64,000 nucleotides of DNA from Lachnospiraceae bacterium 10-1. Its GTDB lineage: Bacteria; Bacillota; Clostridia; Lachnospirales; Lachnospiraceae. Within the stretch, counting starts at the first letter, position 1. Every line of letters starts with the position of its first letter. This document shows, piece by piece, positions 15,690 to 22,657 of this stretch. Position numbers and translations under genes: made by a program. Under the pieces are notes generated by a model that searched no databases, was not told the origin of the DNA, and saw only the letters and a program-made list of their open reading frames with translations. The DNA lies in assembly GCA_000403495.2 (NCBI GenBank), contig KE159799.1:514937-578936 (forward strand). Reading direction: 5' to 3'.

Positions 15690-16464
15690 CCCCTGAATCA
15701 CCTCCTGGATCAATCTTTCGCATGGTGTAGTGCTGATATGGGAGCCCCGTCACCGGGTTTTCACCATTCACAAGAGAATCCTTCACAATGTACCAACCTT
15801 TTTCCGGCTTTGGCTCCTTCCTCCACCTCCTGCTGTGAATCACTTCCTTTTGCGGCTGAGGTATGATCAGATTCCTACTCCTGGAATATGAGCAGCCCTC
15901 CTCCTCTTCCTTGCTTTCTTTTTTCACTATGTACTCAGCAAGATCCTCAAACTCCCCATCCTCATACAGCGGGTGGAAACTCTTGGATCCATATTGCCAA
16001 AACTTCAGCACCAGTTTTTTGGTGTTCAAATTCTGATCCGCTATATCCTCAATGATCAGGTGGTGGTGACATGCTCCTTGCTTCCCTCTCTCCGTGACAG
16101 CTATCCACTTGAAGGGGATCCCCGCCTTCTTGTATACCTTCCTCATATCAGACAAGAATTTTCTCAGTTGCTTCTTTGCCTCCTTAAAGGAGCCCGGCCT
16201 CTGCTCTTTCTTATAGCTCAGAATTAAATGCCAATCACCCTCATGGAAATTGGCCAGGATCAACCTCTGCACCTTTTTCTCTCTGTTCGTCTTATTCTGC
16301 CGATCTATGTCCTCAGGTGTCCTCTTTCTTTTTGGCCCCCTCTTCACTCCTGGGGCCCCATAATTACCCGGATAGTATTTTGCAATCTGCTTCACCCATC
16401 CCAGGTCATATATTTTTTTCCAGTACAAACCGTATATCACCCCCATCTTTAATATCTTGATCAA
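15682..16464 (-). CDS. HUH rolling-circle-type replication protein
   Basis: 260 residues (TTG start; the Met at residue 7 and a GTG at 9 are alternatives). Motifs run in order: strand W-H-L-I-L-S-Y (78-84); H-H-H-L-I-I-E-D with HxH at 133-135; and E-Y-I-V-K-K with the likely nicking Tyr178. This is the H-U-H plus Tyr layout of rolling-circle initiators found in many Clostridia prophages and mobilisable elements. It probably nicks an origin nearby, and SSB downstream fits ssDNA intermediates. A plus-strand small RNA unit lies just upstream. Confidence 0.8.
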   Translation of the reverse strand: MIKILKMGVIYGLYWKKIYDLGWVKQIAKYYPGNYGAPGVKRGPKRKRTPEDIDRQNKTNREKKVQRLILANFHEGDWHLILSYKKEQRPGSFKEAKKQLRKFLSDMRKVYKKAGIPFKWIAVTERGKQGACHHHLIIEDIADQNLNTKKLVLKFWQYGSKSFHPLYEDGEFEDLAEYIVKKESKEEEEGCSYSRSRNLIIPQPQKEVIHSRRWRKEPKPEKGWYIVKDSLVNGENPVTGLPYQHYTMRKIDPGGDSGDA

Positions 16465-16472
16465 GTGTTTAA

Positions 16473-16490
16473 CAAGGCCGAAAAGCCTTG
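16473..16490. other. short hairpin before rep
   Basis: CAAGGC/GCCTTG six-bp stem with CGAAAA loop, followed by ATTTT on the plus strand. It lies directly upstream of the rep start and could act in rep leader folding or as part of an origin. Confidence 0.4.
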
Positions 16491-16508
16491 ATTTTAGCGC
16501 CTTTTCAC

Positions 16509-16537
16509 TTGACTTGGATGCCCAAAAGTGATATACT
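16509..16537 (+). promoter_or_regulatory. plus-strand promoter of the small RNA
   Basis: TTGACT (16509-16514), 17-bp spacer, TATACT (16532-16537). It is close to consensus and opposed to every neighbouring gene. Confidence 0.65.
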
Positions 16538-16543
16538 GTTTTT

Positions 16544-16607
16544 AGGTGTAGTATGTCCTTAGGGCATATGTCGGGAGCAGATTTCTCAGATCTGCTCCCA
16601 TTTTTTT
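16544..16607 (+). ncRNA. putative small antisense RNA in the rep leader
   Basis: Transcription from the promoter at 16509-16537 would start near 16544 and meet a perfect 10-bp stem (16573-16582 with 16590-16599) followed by A and seven T residues, giving an RNA of about 64 nt. No closed reading frame fits inside it. It is complementary to the untranslated stretch between the 52-aa gene and rep, so it could control rep expression as countertranscript RNAs do in plasmids. Both promoter and terminator are visible; the function is inference. Confidence 0.55.
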
Positions 16608-16618
16608 ATGTAAACCAT

Positions 16619-16777
16619 TTACATCACCGCCACCTTCCTGGCAGGCATGGCCGGATCCGGATGGTTCTCCTTCTCCTGGCTCTCCACCCTTTTCCGGGCC
16701 ACCTGGATGCAGGCTTTGGTGAAGCGTTCCTCATACCCTTCTGAGAGGGTGATCTTCACCTTTACCTCCCGCCTCAT
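16619..16777 (-). CDS. 52-aa phage protein
   Basis: Starts at ATG 16777 and opens MRREVKVKITLSEGYEERFT, then K-A-C-I-Q-V-A-R-K-R-V-E, ending V-A-V-M. The start overlaps the preceding gene's stop (ATGA) and GGAGGTGGCC lies upstream. A strand followed by a basic helix gives it the look of a small DNA- or RNA-binding accessory protein. No family known to me. Confidence 0.6.
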   Translation of the reverse strand: MRREVKVKITLSEGYEERFTKACIQVARKRVESQEKENHPDPAMPARKVAVM

Positions 16778-16938
16778 GCCATGGCCACCTCCTTCTCTGC
16801 TTCTTTTGCAAGCTGAATACCAATGATAATGCTTTTAACATGTTGCCTCTCATTGGGTGACAGCATTCCATAAAGCTCTGCAAATTCCTTTGCATCGTCC
16901 ATCTCGGTTCTCTGAATCGGTTTCTCTTTCACTTTCAT
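16774..16938 (-). CDS. 54-aa phage protein
   Basis: Starts at ATG 16938 after GGAGGGAAAAGGC. It opens MKVKEKPIQRTEMDDAKEFA and continues L-Y-G-M-L-S-P-N-E-R-Q-H-V-K-S-I-I-I-G-I-Q, a helical pattern seen in small Clostridia phage proteins that follow the DUF2786 gene. The ATGA junction shows coupling to the 52-aa gene. Function unknown. Confidence 0.6.
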   Translation of the reverse strand: MKVKEKPIQRTEMDDAKEFAELYGMLSPNERQHVKSIIIGIQLAKEAEKEVAMA

Positions 16939-16950
16939 GCCTTTTCCCTC

Positions 16951-17475
16951 CTATCTGCTCTCTAATAATGGTGTAAAGCTCTTTTCCTGAAGGCCTGCCA
17001 TCATGGCCCACATTCTCTCTAATCGCTCCATTTCTTCCAGTGTTGGAAGCTCAGCCTCCTCTCCTGAATCCCCAAAAAGCCGGTGCTTTTGTATGAATGC
17101 CTCAAAGAGGAGCTCCTGCTCTTCCTTCAGCAAATCCCGGTAAAACTCAAATTCGATCCGGATCTGTATCTCCTGGGCTTTTGTGCATTCCACAATGAGA
17201 ATACTCCTGGAGCCCTGCCCATGCCTCCGGTGGTACTGCCCTTCTTTGTCATTCCTGGCCCGGTATACAATTTGAGAGAGCAACCGCCGCTCAAACTCTC
17301 CCCGGTATTTGATTTCATACCGGCTCACCCGATCCTCTTCAAGCTCCAACTGATCCACCCCATACTTTGCCATGAGTTGCTTCAGTTTCCTCTCTGCTCC
17401 TTCCCTCTCTCCTCCCACACCACGCTCTGCAAGGGCCTTCAGCTTTTGCAGGAGAGCCTTTTGCTTCTCATTCAA
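16951..17475 (-). CDS. DUF2786-domain phage protein
   Basis: 174 residues. The N-terminus L-L-Q-K-L-K-A-L-A-E-R-G-V-G-G-E-R-E-G-A followed by E-R-K-L-K-Q-L-M-A-K-Y-G-V is the DUF2786 signature. The middle has Y-R-A-R-N-D and an I-L-I-V-E-C strand, and the C-terminus is helical and acidic. The family is common in phages and of unknown function. It overlaps the upstream gene by 8 nt. Confidence 0.75.
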   Translation of the reverse strand: MNEKQKALLQKLKALAERGVGGEREGAERKLKQLMAKYGVDQLELEEDRVSRYEIKYRGEFERRLLSQIVYRARNDKEGQYHRRHGQGSRSILIVECTKAQEIQIRIEFEFYRDLLKEEQELLFEAFIQKHRLFGDSGEEAELPTLEEMERLERMWAMMAGLQEKSFTPLLESR

Positions 17476-17974
17476 TCTCTTTCCCTCCTGCTGCCCCTAT
17501 TGCTTCAAATTCCTCCTGCATTCCTGCGATCAAGCTATCATCTAATGAATTGAGAAGGGCCACGGCCTCTCCATGCCTTCCTTCAGTGATAAGCTGCACC
17601 GCCTTCTCTTCTACCTCTGCCCGGTGATCCATTTCTGCCTGCATACGTTTGATCAGGCCTATTTTTATATCAATTTTCCCCGTTGCTTCATAAAATGGGA
17701 GCCTATTTCCACATACCGGGCACCCTGCACCCGGCTCCACTTTGTAGAGCACCCACTGATCTCCCTGGGGCGCTTCCTCCTGCCCTTCTTTAGTGCATAT
17801 TGCCATCACATAATCTCCATTAAAGCTGCCGTTGTGAGAGTATCTGAGAAAATTTCCTACCTCTGCCAGGCTCAGCTTCCCCTCCTCTTTTTCCAATACC
17901 AATATACTGTTATCATGTGCATCCCGATCCCATACCGCCTCAATTTTCTCTGCTATTACTTCATTCTTTTTCAT
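17468..17974 (-). CDS. hypothetical phage protein with a Cys pair
   Basis: 168 residues from ATG 17974 (AGGAGG and AAGGGG upstream). It shows C-P-V-C-G-N-R-L-P-F-Y near the middle, a knuckle that may bind zinc, then a helical C-terminus V-E-E-K-A-V-Q-L-I-T-E-G. The N-terminal part is strand-rich (N-S-I-L-V-L-E-K-E-E-G). No family recognised. Confidence 0.6.
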   Translation of the reverse strand: MKKNEVIAEKIEAVWDRDAHDNSILVLEKEEGKLSLAEVGNFLRYSHNGSFNGDYVMAICTKEGQEEAPQGDQWVLYKVEPGAGCPVCGNRLPFYEATGKIDIKIGLIKRMQAEMDHRAEVEEKAVQLITEGRHGEAVALLNSLDDSLIAGMQEEFEAIGAAGGKEIE

Positions 17975-17978
17975 CCCC

Positions 17979-18374
17979 TTATGCCTCCTCAATCTCAATT
18001 CTAATTACTCTGTCTGTATATCTGCCCCTTCTCTGCCCTGGCCCGATCCGAAACTCTAACCCCATATCATTCAGAATGGTTATGGCTCTTCTTTCCTCTT
18101 CCTCTGAATATGGATTGAAAAACTTAGATTCCTTCCCGGATACTTCCGGGTATCCTAAAAGAATATTCAGGGTTTTCCCGTTGTCCTTTGTGTGCTCAAA
18201 TCCTGCTTTTCTCAGGGCCTCCCTGATTTCATCAACCCTGATCTTCCTGGCCGCCGCTCTCACCGTTTTCATAAAACTTTTTTCCACTTCCTGGAGCTTG
18301 CTTTCATCCACCTTCCTGATTGCGTTCAGGAGCTCCTCAATTTGTTCACTTCTCCTCATGGCTCTCCTCCTCAA
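17979..18374 (-). CDS. hypothetical early phage protein
   Basis: 131 residues, or 126 from the internal Met at residue 6. The N-terminal helix (S-E-Q-I-E-E-L-L-N-A-I-R-K-V) is basic-acidic. The C-terminus E-E-E-E-R-R-A-I-T-I-L-N-D-M-G-L-E-F ends in a Gly/Arg-rich strand. It overlaps the first early gene by 4 nt. Unknown function. Confidence 0.6.
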   Translation of the reverse strand: MRRRAMRRSEQIEELLNAIRKVDESKLQEVEKSFMKTVRAAARKIRVDEIREALRKAGFEHTKDNGKTLNILLGYPEVSGKESKFFNPYSEEEERRAITILNDMGLEFRIGPGQRRGRYTDRVIRIEIEEA

Positions 18375-18943
18375 TCCATTGCCTTTTCAAGAATTTGCTT
18401 CAGCTCTTCTCGGTGTGTAAAAAGCATTTTCTTACTTGTTTCTTTGTCGATCTCCCCATTCGTATAGGTTGTAATGCTATTGAGCAGCTCTTCCATGGCC
18501 TCAAATTCCTTTTTGTATGCCTTATCAAATGCCGCCTCTAATTCTGCATTTTCCGGCTCAGCCTGGTATGCTTCATCCGCTTTATTGGCGGCGGCCTCCA
18601 ACTCCTCAAATTTTTCCAGTTTCTTCAGCAATCCCTTCCCGCTTTTCTTCTCCCGTTCAAATCTGAAAAGAAAATCCTCTCCATCGTTGGTACAGCATCC
18701 GAAATAGTCATCTGTGCGGGTGAAATGGTACTCCACCCCATAAAACTGCTTTACCGCCAATTTGAAGATCTCAAATTGTGCAAATAACCGATCAATGTCT
18801 TTTCTCAGCCTCTTGTATTTCTCCGGCTCCTGCCACTGGCTTGTATGGCTCTTTTCTTCAAGGTAAAAATCTAATGCCTTTACCGTTTCAACCATCTGCC
18901 CGCCAAACTCCGTTTTTTCAAATCTTGCTTTCACTAATTTCAT
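18371..18943 (-). CDS. first gene of the early operon, unknown function
   Basis: 190 residues. Helical and charged, with a C-C pair (F-G-C-C-T-N-D-G) in the middle and an E-K-F-E-E-L-E-A-A-A-N-K-A-D coiled-coil stretch. The ATG (18943) is preceded by GGAGGGATAAGCC. Its position directly after the operator-controlled early promoter suggests an immediate-early product. No family recognised. Confidence 0.65.
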   Translation of the reverse strand: MKLVKARFEKTEFGGQMVETVKALDFYLEEKSHTSQWQEPEKYKRLRKDIDRLFAQFEIFKLAVKQFYGVEYHFTRTDDYFGCCTNDGEDFLFRFEREKKSGKGLLKKLEKFEELEAAANKADEAYQAEPENAELEAAFDKAYKKEFEAMEELLNSITTYTNGEIDKETSKKMLFTHREELKQILEKAMD

Positions 18944-18966
18944 GGCTTATCCCTCCATAATTATTT

Positions 18967-19056
18967 CATTGTGTTTATAGAATACCACAATGTGTTTAAA
19001 AGATCAATAGCTTTTCCTTGAAAATTATTGCAATGTGTTATTTTTCGTGTTATATT
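18967..19056. promoter_or_regulatory. divergent immunity region: early promoter, repressor promoter, operators
   Basis: Minus strand: TTGATC (19002-19007), 17 bp, TATTCT (18979-18984) drives the early genes. Plus strand: TTGCAA (19028-19033), 17 bp, TATATT (19051-19056) drives the repressor. A perfect inverted repeat CATTGTG...CACAATG (18967-18973 with 18986-18992) covers the early -10. Related CAATGTGTT half-sites recur at 18988-18996 and, on the repressor promoter, at 19031-19039. The site spacing would let one repressor close the early promoter and tune its own. Confidence 0.75.
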
Positions 19057-19076
19057 ATCCTCAGGAGGTGATTTTT

Positions 19077-19544
19077 TTGGATATTGGGGATAGAATTAAG
19101 CTCCTCAGAAAAAGGCTAAATATGAATCAGGCTGACTTTGCAACCCCTCTCGGCCTCAGACAGTCCACCATCGGAAATTATGAGAGCGGATCTAGGGGGA
19201 TAAGTGATGCAACCATATTGGCCATATGCAGAGAATATGGCGCTAGTGAGGAATGGCTTCGCACCGGCTCCGGTGAAATGTTTGCCACTGTTCCGGCCAC
19301 CGTAGTTTCTGAATTGGCCAGGGAGCACGATCTTGACGATATGGATCAGGCCATTATTGCTGAGTATTTGAAATTAGATAAGGGGAGCCGGGCTGTATTG
19401 AAAGATTACATAAAAAGAGTGTACCTTGCTTCAGATCCGGATGCTGCCATTGATAGAGAAGTGGCTGCATACCGCAAAGAATTGGAAGCTGAAAAAGGGG
19501 AAAAATCATCAGCCTTAGACACTATAAGAGAAAAAGAGGCTTAG
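19077..19544 (+). CDS. phage repressor (XRE helix-turn-helix)
   Basis: 155 residues from TTG 19077, chosen because AGGAGG lies 8 nt upstream and the longer frame lacks a ribosome site and would start inside the promoter. N-terminal HTH: R-I-K-L-L-R-K-R-L-N-M-N-Q-A-D-F-A, then L-R-Q-S-T-I-G-N-Y-E-S-G-S-R. The C-terminal half is helical and has no LexA-like protease motif, so induction probably goes through another route than RecA-stimulated self-cleavage. It faces the early operon across the operator region. Confidence 0.88.
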   Translation: MDIGDRIKLLRKRLNMNQADFATPLGLRQSTIGNYESGSRGISDATILAICREYGASEEWLRTGSGEMFATVPATVVSELAREHDLDDMDQAIIAEYLKLDKGSRAVLKDYIKRVYLASDPDAAIDREVAAYRKELEAEKGEKSSALDTIREKEA

Positions 19545-19562
19545 AATAGGGGGGATTGCTTA

Positions 19563-20141
19563 TTGAACGATAAAGCATATTTTATTATTACCCTTCTTTT
19601 CGGATGGTGTGGCGCTCACAAATTTATCCAAAAGAAGTACGGTATGGGCCTTCTGTATCTTGTTACTTTCGGATTGTTCGGACTTGGATGGGCCGCTGAC
19701 TGCTTCCGGGCCCTGCTGCCGGTGCTCCGTCATAAAAATGGTGCTCCTGCTGCCAGTGCTCAGCATGATAACATTGTGGATCAGCTCTGCCTCTCCCTGG
19801 ATCCTGAATTTGTTTCCTTCGTTCTGCCCATGATTAAGGCAGGGCTTTCATGGAATAGAATTGAGCAGGCTTACCGCTCTTCTTTTCCTGATTCAGAATG
19901 TGAGGATCTTGCCCTCAGAATCCAGTATGTTGAAAGTTATTACTCAAATTCTACTGAGATCGCAAGCCTGAAGGAATGCGGGGCCTCAAAGTATCGGATC
20001 ATTTCAATGCCCGATCATGAATTATGTGATATTTGTAAGAGATTCAAAGGCCGTACTTTTCCGGTATCCTCTGCAAGGATCGGCTACAACTGCCCGCCCT
20101 TCCACCTTGGATGCCGGTGTACCACCGTTATAGAAGAATAA
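19563..20141 (+). CDS. TM2-domain protein fused to a MuF-like C-terminal domain
   Basis: 192 residues from TTG 19563. Residues 1-52 form a TM2 membrane module (F-G-W-C-G-A-H-K-F-I-Q-K-K-Y-G-M-G and L-G-W-A-A-D). After a helical linker, residues 153-192 read C-D-I-C-K-R-F-K-G-R-T-F-P then I-G-Y-N-C-P-P-F-H-L-G-C-R-C-T. This is the same motif layout as the C-terminus of MuF head proteins, including the one at 242-1459. It lies 18 nt after the repressor gene, so it is expressed in lysogens. A membrane-anchored superinfection-exclusion role is inferred, not shown. Confidence 0.7.
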   Translation: MNDKAYFIITLLFGWCGAHKFIQKKYGMGLLYLVTFGLFGLGWAADCFRALLPVLRHKNGAPAASAQHDNIVDQLCLSLDPEFVSFVLPMIKAGLSWNRIEQAYRSSFPDSECEDLALRIQYVESYYSNSTEIASLKECGASKYRIISMPDHELCDICKRFKGRTFPVSSARIGYNCPPFHLGCRCTTVIEE

Positions 20142-20239
20142 TAAAAGCCCCGGTTTTCACCAGGGCCCCATGAGGTAATGCTCATGTATTCCGCAAAATA
20201 TATTGTAGCATTATCTCCGGGAGCTTTCAATCAGATTCC

Positions 20240-20261
20240 GGGCATTTTTATGCCCTTTTTT
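20240..20261 (+). terminator. intrinsic terminator directly before the integrase gene
   Basis: GGGCAT/ATGCCC stem with a TTTT loop and six T residues (20256-20261). The integrase ribosome site AGGAGA begins at 20263. It insulates int from the lysogenic repressor transcript. Confidence 0.75.
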
Positions 20262-20274
20262 AGGAGATAATAGC

Positions 20275-21855
20275 ATGAATTTTGGAATATATTGCAGAAA
20301 ATCATATTTTGTTGATACTTCAGAGAGCACACAGATGCAGCTCTCCATGTGTAAAAATCATATAGAGCAGCGCTTTCCTGAGGTTGATTCCCTCGCATTC
20401 TATGAAGATGATGGTTATGTGCGCTCAGATATGGATCGGCCCGGCATGAACCAACTGAAGGAAGATATTGCAGCAGGCCTCATTGATTGTGTGGTTATTT
20501 ACAAAATAGATCGGGTGTGCTCCGATATGATGGACTTTTGCACCTTCTACTCTTACCTGAAGGAGCATGAGATCAAATTTATCACTGTTCAGGATGGCAT
20601 TGATACCACCACACCCCTGGGAGAGGCCATGATGTACTTGGCTGTAATCTTTTCCGGCCTGGAAGTTCGCACAGATTCCCTCAGGATCACCGATAATATG
20701 AACCACCTGGCGGCAAGTGGCTTTTGGTGTGGGGGCCGGGCTCCCGTTGGCTATGATATTGCCACTATTGACCTGGGGGCAAAATCCCACAAAACGCTCA
20801 CATTCAATCAGGAAGAGATCGACTATAAAAACAATCTTATTGACATATTCTTAGAGAACGGCTTCAGCCTTCAGAGCATGGAAACATATTGCAAAAACAA
20901 CCGGATCACCTCTTTAAAAGGCAGCTTCCTCTCTACAACTCAGTTATACAACCTTTTCACCTCTCCTCATTGTGTTCAGGATACTCCGGCCATGTATGAC
21001 TATTTTGAAGCTAAAGGCTGCATGATTGATGAAAATTCCCCCCGTGAGAAGTGGGATGGCCAACATGGGATCATTGTATATGGCCGCACCATGGAAAAGC
21101 GGGTGAACGGCAAAAAGCGCCACTCCCTGGCACCGCCTGAGAAGTGGCGGGTGAGTATCGGCTTTCATAAGCCATATATGACGGATCAGCGCTTCTTTTC
21201 CATTATGGCCCAATTCGGGCATAATACTTTTTCAAAGGTTGCAAAGTATGATCTGCCGCTCCTGAAGGGTGTGCTCCGGTGCAAGTGTGGCCGCACCATG
21301 AGCATGAGCCGCAAGCAAAAAGTGGATGGCTCTGTTTCCACCTGGTACTATTGCCCCAAACGCATGAGGGCCGGTGCTGAGGCTTGCGACATGCGGCAAA
21401 TTAAGGCCGATCTACTGGATGGGAAGGTGTTGGACGTGTTCAAAGAAATACAGCACAACCCGGCCACCGTCAAAAAATACCTGAAGGACGGGAAAAAGCC
21501 TGCAAGGGATTCCTCTGCCTCTGTCCGGGCCCAAATGGAAACATGCCAGGAAAAGATCGGGAAGCTCACCGCCGCCCTGGCCGTGAATAATGAATCTGCT
21601 GCTGCAAAGTATATTATAGGGGAGATTGAAAAACTTGATATAGAATATAATACCCTCAAAAGCAAGCTGCTGAATTTTGCCGCTGAGGAAAGACGGGCCG
21701 CCGCCCAAATGAAGAGCGCTATGGAGAAAAGAGAGGCCATCATTCGGCTTTTGGATAATTTTGATAGTTTCACAGCAAATGAGAGGAATGAGATCGCCAA
21801 AAATGTGCTGAAGGAATGCACCTGGGATGGGGAAACGCTTTTTATTGTGCTTTAG
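20275..21855 (+). CDS. large serine recombinase (prophage integrase)
   Basis: 526 residues. The N-terminal resolvase domain has catalytic Ser10 in Y-C-R-K-S and the R-x-x-R-D-like V-R-S-D-M-D-R-P-G-M with V-V-I-Y-K-I-D-R. A recombinase domain follows. The zinc ribbon reads L-R-C-K-C-G-R-T-M...Y-Y-C-P...C-D-M near 336-371, with a coiled-coil C-terminus. It catalyses attP x attB integration through 2-bp staggered cuts; excision needs a directionality factor not identified here. The target gene is visible next door: tape measure of another phage. Confidence 0.95.
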   Translation: MNFGIYCRKSYFVDTSESTQMQLSMCKNHIEQRFPEVDSLAFYEDDGYVRSDMDRPGMNQLKEDIAAGLIDCVVIYKIDRVCSDMMDFCTFYSYLKEHEIKFITVQDGIDTTTPLGEAMMYLAVIFSGLEVRTDSLRITDNMNHLAASGFWCGGRAPVGYDIATIDLGAKSHKTLTFNQEEIDYKNNLIDIFLENGFSLQSMETYCKNNRITSLKGSFLSTTQLYNLFTSPHCVQDTPAMYDYFEAKGCMIDENSPREKWDGQHGIIVYGRTMEKRVNGKKRHSLAPPEKWRVSIGFHKPYMTDQRFFSIMAQFGHNTFSKVAKYDLPLLKGVLRCKCGRTMSMSRKQKVDGSVSTWYYCPKRMRAGAEACDMRQIKADLLDGKVLDVFKEIQHNPATVKKYLKDGKKPARDSSASVRAQMETCQEKIGKLTAALAVNNESAAAKYIIGEIEKLDIEYNTLKSKLLNFAAEERRAAAQMKSAMEKREAIIRLLDNFDSFTANERNEIAKNVLKECTWDGETLFIVL

Positions 21856-22335
21856 TTTTCCCTGAATTATTTTGATACCCTCAGCGATCTTCCGAAAGGA
21901 ACCGTTATTTTTAATGAAGCACAGACAAAAGAAATCTTCCAAAATAAAGCGGATACTATGGGCAGCGTTTCTGCAAGCGGCTCTACAGGACAAAGCATTC
22001 CCGGAAAACCCACTCTTCCTCCGCCTCAGCGCCCTGCCTTTTTGGTGCAGCAGGAATTGCAGGAAGAATGCCTTGCAAAAACAGGCAACATTACGGATAA
22101 AATTTTATCTCCCCTAAATATGCTTTCCCGCAATTGGAAAGACATGGCCGGCCTGACAGGAAACATAAATCATATCAATCACAATGGACAAAACCAGTCT
22201 GTCAATGTAGGCGGCATCAATATCACCTGTCCCGGCGTTACCAGTCAGGAAGTGGCCAGACAGTTAGGGACAGAATTAAATCATATTTTCAGCGGATTCC
22301 ATAACTATGCAGACCAGCAAAGCAGAGTCAGATAA
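21856..22335 (+). pseudogene. tape-measure protein, C-terminal 159 codons (split by prophage 1)
   Basis: Reads in frame from the base after the integrase stop: L-N-Y-F-D-T-L-S-D-L-P-K-G-T-V-I-F-N-E-A, then Q-T-K-E-I. That is the tape-measure tail motif in which K/P-x-G-T-V-I-F-N-x-x-Q-T precedes the end of the protein. It closes with V-G-G-I-N-I-T-C-P-G and H-N-Y-A-D-Q-Q-S-R-V-R. The tape measure sets tail length and is threaded down the tail tube. The N-terminal part would be rejoined only when prophage 1 excises. Confidence 0.75.
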
Positions 22336-22367
22336 ATCACAAATCATTTATAAGAAAGGCTGTAAAA

Positions 22368-22625
22368 ATGGATTTTAAAACAGAACTTTTAAACGCAATC
22401 CAGATCATGGTAAACAGGAAACTTGACGACTACAAAGCAGACCGCACCTACAAATCTGTAGTAAAAAGCATTACCCAAAAAGGATACATAGTATTGGATG
22501 AAGCAGGCAGTGAACGTATTGTTCCCTGCTGCATTCCCAATCTAACGCTCAAGGCCGGACAAAACGTCTGGCTTAAAGAGCCTATGGGAGATCTGAAAGG
22601 TCTGCATATTTGCGGCATTTTATAA
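22368..22625 (+). CDS. small tail protein
   Basis: 85 residues. A helix (L-L-N-A-I-Q-I-M-V-N-R-K-L-D-D-Y) is followed by strand-rich V-K-S-I-T-Q-K-G-Y-I-V-L-D and N-L-T-L-K-A-G-Q-N-V-W-L-K-E-P, an SH3/OB-like small barrel. Small proteins with this V-W-L/V-K ending lie between tape measure and distal tail genes in Clostridia phages and are probably tail hub components. Function inferred from place only. Confidence 0.6.
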   Translation: MDFKTELLNAIQIMVNRKLDDYKADRTYKSVVKSITQKGYIVLDEAGSERIVPCCIPNLTLKAGQNVWLKEPMGDLKGLHICGIL

Positions 22626-22657
22626 CAAAAATTTACTGAAAAAGGAGGTGAGCAAAC

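Larger units (their letters stand above)
1..21860. mobile_element. prophage 1 (serine-integrase prophage; left end outside window)
   Basis: This is a continuous phage gene set: head genes, terminase, late regulator, replication and early genes on the minus strand, then repressor and large serine integrase on the plus strand. The right end is placed directly after the integrase stop codon at 21,855, because from 21,856 onward the DNA reads without a break as the C-terminal part of another phage's tape-measure protein. Large serine integrases normally lie next to one attachment site, which agrees. The left end, tail and lysis genes and the other att site are outside the window, so the crossover dinucleotide cannot be read here. 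Confidence 0.85.

Noticed and set aside
20425-21993. Minus-strand frames across the serine integrase
   Set aside because: Antisense shadows of a fully conserved recombinase gene.
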